Source of the DNA: Symsagittifera roscoffensis
Taxonomy: Eukaryota; Xenacoelomorpha; Acoela; Convolutidae
Length of the DNA: 64,000 nucleotides
Direction: 5' to 3'
NCBI RefSeq assembly: GCF_963678635.1
Contig: NC_087064.1
Location: forward strand, 79,764,316 to 79,828,315
In this document: positions 58,132 through 64,000 of the stretch, one piece after another
Layout of the letters: each line of letters starts with the position of its first letter
Numbering within the stretch: position 1 is the first letter of the stretch
Translations under genes and position numbers: made by a program
The notes under the pieces: generated by a model
Told to the model about the DNA's origin: nothing
The model's input: the letters and a program-made list of their open reading frames with translations, nothing else
Database searches by the model: none

Positions 58132-59616
58132 TCAGGAAGTAGAGGCAAATTTTTCTCTGTGCTGGCTATCCGATTTATTTGTGCTGCTCTACTACTTGTC
58201 GCCATATAACTCGTAGAAGTATGTCATCTAGTTCACAATGTCCACAGATATAGTCGGTGTTAACCGGGTCGATTTTGAACAGCCGTTAGATGTCTTTTGA
58301 GGCTTCGTTGTCGCTCAGTGTAATTTGACAGAGAATGCAATTTGGTAGATTTGGTGATATTGTTTTTTCTTGAAAAATTGGGAATTTTTTAAGACAATTT
58401 TTTCATGTTTAAATCAAAGATTTAAAATTTTAAAGCTCAAGCGTTGGGGAGTGTTGACGTTGAGTTCTTAGCTGACCACAAAGCGTAGGTTTGTATCGCG
58501 TAGGGTTAATGGTTAACGGTTTCAATTTCTTTATTCGGTTTTTTTAGTCAATACATTTGTGGAAACACTTACCAATTTTAGTGCCTTATATCTTATTGAA
58601 CTGCTGTATGTGGTATTTAGGTCAAGTCTTGTTTCAAACTACCCTTCGATTGAGACTGATTGGTTGAAAGTGACTAGTATAGCTTCGCTAACAAAAGTAC
58701 ATGAAAGAAAAAATCACCACCACCATCTCAAAAAGTAGAAGGAAAATGTACTAAATGAAAACTGATCGTGGATATAGAATATGAAAATTTTTTTGTATTG
58801 GTTTTTTTCAATTTCTTTTCCGAAAAAAATTTTGTCTCCCATTTTAATGAAGCCAAGCTCAATCAATTTTCTATGAGCTCCTGAGTATAGTTAGAACCCA
58901 TGTTAAATTTTAAAAAAACACATTTTTTAAAACTATTTTTACTAAAAATTGTTGAGTATACACATGACACTTTTTTGTATATAAAAATTATACTAAATTA
59001 AAACGATGGCTCAAAACACTATCTGATTTTTTTTCCAGACCAAGAACGAAGTACAATGAGAGAGAGAGAGAGAGAGAGAGAGCTGTGAGTGTATGAAAAA
59101 AGCTAAAATATGGTTGTATATCCGTCTCGAAATTGTACGGGCCTTTCACATTTAGTTATCTTCTGTTTCTCTCTCTCTCCATCATATACAAAATCAATTT
59201 TGATTCAATAAACTTTAAAACTTTTTCAGAAGAAAAATGGAAAAAAAACTTAATTCCGTTTTTATACTTCTTTAAATATTTTAAATTATAATCAGTCAGT
59301 CTAGCAAAAAAGTAGTAATATAATAAAACGTTTGTTATGTTGTTATTATTTTTTGTGAGATGTTTGAACAAATATAAGACTGTACTTTTTATTAATATAT
59401 TTTTAGTTTTTAAAAGACATTCAATTTTCAATTCATCCAATAGACGAGAAAGAAAAAAAATCCAGCAGTTTTTACAGACAGGCTAAAACAAATGATATTA
59501 CTTCAATCAATTTTCATATTATCGCCAGATTCAACTCAAAAAACTTGAAAAATGTTTTAGTTTTTTTTAACAACCCTTAAAATTGTAGCTTACGTTTCTT
59601 GGGGGCATAGCAAGCA
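58132..59616. other. Non-coding stretch within the Polinton
   Basis: AT-rich, no conserved gene recognised. A 94-codon Ile/Lys/Asn-rich frame at 59440-59156 (- strand) looks like chance in AT-rich DNA. A GA microsatellite lies at 59058-59082. Confidence 0.5.
59058..59082. repeat. (GA)n microsatellite
   Basis: About 12 uninterrupted GA repeats. Confidence 0.95.
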
Positions 59617-60323
59617 TCAACTGGCGGCGTCACTTGATAGTCGTTTGGAGTCATGAAATCGACGACAGACATCGAGCTCTAAGTCAAACTGCTGGATCTG
59701 AGTGGGGCATCTGGTGTCATTCCAACTCTTTATACTTTTGTACACTTGAATCAGCTGGAGAAGAGATATCCCAGAATGATTCGCGCTCTGCATAGTCACG
59801 AATGCACCCTTCCTGGTTCTCGTAAAAAAGAATCGTGTCGCAGTCGTATCAAAACAGGATCTTTCAGGTTGATTGCTTGAGAAAATTCGCATCATTGATG
59901 TCTGCATATGCAATGGCAGGGTAAGACTTGTTCTTTGTTGAGCTCTCAAACATCCGCTTTCGACCCAGGCGAAATAAATCCTATCTGGTCTAGAATGTAA
60001 TTACGCACCAAAATGTGGTTTTTTTGTGGTCCACGCTTGTTACTCATGATCATTTGTTCGCAGAGCCGTGTCATTGAAGGGTGATAATTTCTCTCTCGGG
60101 TTTGCTGAACTATTGCAACTATTTCTCTCATGAACATCTCATAAATTGTAGCTCTCTCTTCGTCAGACGTTGAAACTATTTGTAGAGGAAAGGTCATTTT
60201 TTCAAAAGTTTCATTTTTTTCAGGTTTTTTTATCAATTGGTTTGTTTGAAAGATCGAGAGAATGAGATCGTACAGCAAGCAATTTCTGGACTGTGGGTGG
60301 TGGGTTTTGAATAGTAAAGGCAT
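59617..60323 (-). pseudogene. Two adjoining unassigned Polinton frames
   Basis: Frames 60323-59946 (125 codons, with EERATIYEMFMREIVAIVQQ) and 59949-59617 (110 codons) meet at 59946-59949 and may be one gene broken by a frameshift. The first is helical-looking and basic. It lies between protease and polymerase, a place where Polintons carry accessory genes. Family unknown. Confidence 0.4.
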
Positions 60324-60715
60324 GCCCTTGGGCTGTGAAACTTTTTTATGGTCGGTTTAAATCGTACAGTGTAATAGAAGGCTTTGCAGATCTATTCTTC
60401 AAGAAAACCACATGGCACCTAATTATGATGTTCCTAGGTTGAAATGACATAAATATTACGCTTAAAAGGGGTTACATCTGTGCCGCCAGGTCAAATTATT
60501 TAAGAGTTATGACCTAACAAGAGTTTGTCAGGCAAAATGGACATGTGTAACTACAATCTAAGTTTTAACTACATAATTAATAAAAAATATCCACTGAAGC
60601 TTAAGGCATACCATAAAAACAAATCAGCAGGATTTAGCTATCTGCTTTGCTTCAAAGACTAGATCCGTTCAAACTCAATTTGATCTAATTACCAATGTAA
60701 CCATTAAACGTTTCA
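60324..60715. other. Intergenic stretch in the Polinton
   Basis: No gene, repeat or RNA seen. Confidence 0.4.
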
Positions 60716-61287
60716 TTAGCATAATGAATGGGGATGATGCTTCTGAGTTCTCAAAAGTCCTTGATAATTTTTTGACAGGGTGTGATTGTTTAGAGATTGA
60801 TTCAAATGCTCTGTTGTTAAACTTATAATATTAAGTTTAACTTCTTTCAACAAAGGTAGCGATATCAACAGAGGTAAGTGATCTAGCAAAAAAAAACAAT
60901 TTTGAAAAAAAATCAATTGTAAATCATTAGAGAAAATCATCAAAATCACAAATTTATAACACCATTTGTTAGCAAAACGCATCATGTCATGGCCGTTTAC
61001 TTCAAAATCTTTAGCAAAATTTGGTGAAACTATAACATGAGCAGCATAAATACAATGAAGTCCACACAAAACCGAGTTAGTTGATTGGATTGGCTTGTTC
61101 ATCAGAAATTGGTTTCATGAATAGAATTTTTTCCTGTTTTTGTATACATGAGGATAGTTGCGAGGTCCTTGTCCAAGAGATTCTGCAGAAAAAACATGAC
61201 AACCAGCTTGAGCAAATAGAAACCGTGAGTTCCTGGCTGGTCTGAATTGGAGGCATTCACTTTCATGAAAGTACTGTGGCGTTTCAA
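60716..61287 (-). pseudogene. Adenain-like cysteine protease of the Polinton
   Basis: Frame 61287-61102 has DQPGTHGFYLLKL, where the catalytic His follows Gly-Thr (usually GTHW). Frame 61102-60716 has QSTNSVLCGLHCIYAAHVI with the oxyanion Gln and catalytic Cys in the CG.HC context. Both are the adenovirus-protease pattern. The enzyme matures capsid proteins. It is split at 61102 and the C-terminal end is garbled. Confidence 0.7.
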
Positions 61288-61429
61288 AAATGTTCTGATG
61301 CCATATTGGCTAGAAAATGCCTCAAAGTTGATGTATCAAATGTTTGCTATGGTTAATTAGCTCAAAAATCTTCAGATTATCCATTTTATTATTTGATTCA
61401 ACTCATGAGAGTGTTTTTAGTTTTTTTTA

Positions 61430-62610
61430 TCCGCCAGCGTTGCATCGAACTTCTACTAAAAAGGTGTAATTGGTCAATTCAGGATGAACAAAATCATGTG
61501 AAGCCTCCAAAATAGATGCGAGATTAAATGCCAAAATATAATGATTGTCTTAGTTAGCCAAACTGATTCCATGACTATTGTTGAAAACAAAATCTAGGTC
61601 CTCCAATGTGCTATAGTATGTTCTTTTGTTATCAGTCGTTGATACAGGAGTACCTGCCAATGGGAGGCCGTTTCGGTAAACAATGATTTCATTCAGCCGA
61701 AATTTTTTATAATAAAACGGGTTTGTTCGATTTGTACCTAAATGTGCTGTGTTTGTGCTCATTGCCACAATCATTCTAAGAACTGGCTTTTTTGCAAAAA
61801 TATCTTCTTATCGCCAGCTTTCTACACCAGTTGTGTCTAAAATTCTTCTCGGTAAAACTTCAAAATACTTGTATTTTGCTGGTGTTTATAACAATTTTGT
61901 TCTATCGATGATAGTACAAAATCTGTTACCGCCCTTTTGCGCATATATAGGTTTACCTCGCGGATAATGTTTGCCTCGCGGAAAAATCTTGAACTTGATA
62001 ATGTCTCTCTTAATTATCTGACATAAGAACAACGTCATTAAGAGATCGTCTCACGGAAAGTCTAATTGTAACACCACTGATTAGATGATTGTCACATGAT
62101 AAGAAGTCACATGAAATTTTGCCAAATAGTTGGACTTCAATAGATGCATATACGATCCGCTTATGTTCCGCGTCATGGTCAGCCCGCCCATTAGCACCAT
62201 CAATACCTGACGCATTATCTTCGTAATAATCATGTTTGTTTTGCATCACTACCAGGAGAAAATTCAGTATCAATGAAACTTTTGTGTGCAAGCTTGGCAT
62301 TAATTCAATTTTTTCTCAATTCAAGGACAATGTGCTTTTGGAAAATAAAGATGGAAAGCGATTATTGATCAAATATGGCGTGTCTCGTTCTGCTGGGTCT
62401 GTAGCATGAGTTCGCAAGACATTACCTTTATTTTGAAGGATGCGTGCTACATTCTCCAAGCGAGTTCGTTGAAGATCGATAGAATTGTTTCTATCTCCTA
62501 AAATTTCAAATTCGAGCATAGGACCAAGTGAATAGGTGAACCAATATCTTGAGTGACTGCATTTTCAATTGCAACAATTGATGGAGGTTTTTCAAACAAA
62601 TTCAATGAGC
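61430..62610 (-). pseudogene. Major capsid protein (double jelly-roll) of the Polinton, fragmented
   Basis: Fragments in order: FEKPPSIVAIENAV near 62600, MLEFEILGDRNNSIDLQRTR (62519-62316), VQLFGKISCDFLSCDNHLIS (62300-62010), FYYKKFRLNEIIVYRNGLPL (61774-61550), then after an in-frame TAA the C-terminal block with EASHDFVHPEL, ending near 61435. These are the conserved Polinton/adintovirus MCP blocks. Several frameshifts and the TAA at about 61552 kill it. Confidence 0.8.
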
Positions 62611-62840
62611 TGTGAGTTGCTCCAACTTGCTCTTTGATTGTGTTTTTACTATGTTTTTCAAGGCTTGCATAGGTGTTTTCGTCCGACTGGCTATTTCTAT
62701 TAATTCGGGTTCTGCTTGAACAAGTAGTTCTTTTCCAATACGTTTTGCTGCTGGTACTATAAATTCCCGAGTTAATGGAAGTGCTACTTGTCCAGTGCCT
62801 ATAGCCAGAGCCCCAAACCTTTAACCCGCTGTCTGTAATG
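62610..62840 (-). pseudogene. Small ORF between minor and major capsid genes
   Basis: The frame reads FGALAIGTGQVALPLTREFI and on to PAAKRIGKELL, then a Lys-rich part. Short proteins of this type (Gly-rich start, KRIGKE-like helix) sit before the MCP in Polintons and may be a core or membrane-active capsid protein. Assigned by position and composition only. Confidence 0.45.
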
Positions 62841-62879
62841 TCCTGAGAATTAGGAAATGGTCGCTTGATTATGATAGTA

Positions 62880-63479
62880 CGCCTCGATAATCTAAATCAG
62901 GTAGTTTTGAAATTTCAATGTCAAAAGAATTTTCCTCCTCCCGCATATGGAAAAGTTTACCGGTTTCTGTTCTTAGATATACAGCAATGCTCTGGTTGTT
63001 ATTCATGGGAGATTTTTTATGATGCTTTGCAATGATTTGGTTCAAGGATGCAAGCGCAACCGTTTTTCATTCTTCAATTAGTGTCAATGACTCTTAATAA
63101 TGGTGCTTTGGTGGTATCCAGAACCTGATAATTAATGATGTCCAAGTAGATATACATCATTTGGTTTCCAGCAGAGTATCATCAGGGTAATCAGAGAAGA
63201 TGTTTTGCTATGGATTTGACTGGATTCTTTATAAGCAATATGGTAGCCCGTTCGATCTCGTATACCTTTGAAATCTAAGATATTAGCAATCTGTGGACTC
63301 TCAAATGTAATGCATCCATAATAAAACATGTTTGGTAATGGGGTTGATGCTATAGCTGGAATTATCAAGAACAATCTTCCAATAGATTTTGTTGAAAAAA
63401 TTCTTGATTTCATAACATTCATCCTTTTTGATTTCGACAGTCTCATCATCATATGGCTGAGACAATTTATCTTTTTCAC
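62880..63479 (-). pseudogene. Penton-like minor capsid protein of the Polinton, frameshifted
   Basis: LPNMFYYGCITFESPQIANI (63479-63132 frame), then in another frame YIYLDIINYQVLDTTKAPLL near 63150-63080, then VYLRTETGKLFHM near 62960-62985 and FDIEI. These fit the single jelly-roll penton protein of Polintons (a conserved YxDII...LLR core and a TETGE/K..PF end). Three frames are used. Confidence 0.6.
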
Positions 63480-63626
63480 TTTAAGGCTTGTTTTTTTGTT
63501 TTTTGTAGTAAATTAATTAGCTATCCGTCACAACGTTAAAATGTGTGGGAAACAATATTTCTGTCAATGTAATTCTCCATTCACCCTGTAGATCGATATC
63601 TCAGCTTGATAGATTTTTATATCTCG

Positions 63627-64000
63627 CTAGTGAGTTGTCAGTGAAAAAAAACTAACCAGAGATGGTTCATAAAATTTACCTTCTATTGGTTCCTTCTCGG
63701 CGTTGATGAGACTATAAGTTGGCGGGTTTCTTGTTTCTTAGGTCAAATATTTCAAAAACTTTGTCTGTGAAAGATTGCTCATATCCTTTACGAAGTGGAA
63801 TGTCACATTTTGCTATTCTAACTAAATCACCAACGTAAAATTTTGGTCGGGGAAATTATTTCAGTGATTGTTCCGCTCTTACTTAAGTTAGATGTGGAAC
63901 GTTCTTTTTGGTCACATTATTCGGGGCTAATTGGGTAACGTGGTTTGTTCTCGAGTTGATTGTGCTGACAAAATCTTGACTCTTATCGATGTATGATCAT
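63627..64000 (-). pseudogene. Polinton integrase, C-terminal part (continues beyond the window)
   Basis: FPRPKFYVGDLVRIAKC and KGYEQSFTDKVFEI fit the C-terminal domain of the retroviral-type Polinton integrase. A frameshift near 63.72 kb leads to YSLINAEKEPIEGKFYEPSL, the usual end of that domain, and a stop at 63627-63629. Upstream, NHVTQLAPNNVTK near 63.93 kb matches the end of the catalytic core. The catalytic residues lie outside the window. Confidence 0.75.

Larger units (their letters stand above)
54099..64000 (-). mobile_element. Decayed Maverick/Polinton, right part outside the window
   Basis: On the - strand, from the window's right edge leftward: integrase C-terminus, penton-like minor capsid protein, small basic ORF, major capsid protein, adenain-like protease, two unassigned frames, family B DNA polymerase. 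This set is diagnostic of Maverick/Polinton (adintovirus-like) elements. All genes are on one strand. Stops and frameshifts are frequent, so it is an old copy. Terminal inverted repeats were not found; one end lies beyond 64000. No FtsK-type ATPase Walker motif was seen. Confidence 0.85.

Overview
The window looks like repeat-dense, AT-rich nuclear DNA from a metazoan, probably an invertebrate. I could not place the species. I recognise no intact host gene, no tRNA or rRNA gene and no CRISPR array. Almost everything readable is transposable-element sequence, often nested.

Layout. (1) 1-10153, + strand: the 3' part of a very large env-bearing Ty3/gypsy-type LTR retroelement (copy A), ending in a 410-bp LTR. 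(2) 10172-10715: fold-back MITE-like repeats with C/G runs. (3) 10889-15646, - strand: a decayed Ty1/copia element in the order gag-PR-INT-RT-RH, with LTRs of about 175 bp, a PBS and a PPT. (4) 16.95-19.90 kb: a large fold-back element with arms of about 1.2 kb, with an apparent unoccupied copy of its target at 20.9-21.3 kb. (5) 20.2-24.1 kb: a long inverted repeat and a TA-flanked palindromic MITE. (6) 24.15-32.25 kb: head-to-tail copies of a unit of about 2.4 kb that encodes a zinc-binding plus restriction-endonuclease-like (REL) domain of retroelement type and carries an EF-hand-like exon. (7) 34393-52553, - strand: copy B of the large LTR element, 18161 bp, complete from LTR to LTR with a 4-bp target duplication GTTT. 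It split a copy of the repeat in (6), and that repeat resumes at 52554. (8) 53.5-53.8 kb: an isolated piece of the fold-back arm of (4). (9) about 54.1-64.0 kb, - strand: a decayed Maverick/Polinton with integrase, penton-like minor capsid, small capsid-region ORF, major capsid protein, adenain-like protease and protein-primed family B DNA polymerase.

The large LTR element is the most interesting object. From 5' to 3' copy B has: LTR, PBS, leader, an unrecognised ORF1 of about 1.7 kb upstream of gag, gag-PR-RT-RH-INT, an ORF with two membrane segments and a long Pro/Ser/Thr-rich part, an envelope-like glycoprotein ORF overlapping it by a few bases, an uncharacterised ORF of about 600 codons (ORFX), a 1.5-kb 3' region with conserved splice-like signals, PPT and LTR. 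Copies A and B carry different frameshifts, stops and deletions, so neither is functional as it stands. Because the lesions differ, the gene order is well supported. ORF1, the TM/PST ORF and ORFX are conserved or open but I cannot assign them to a known family.
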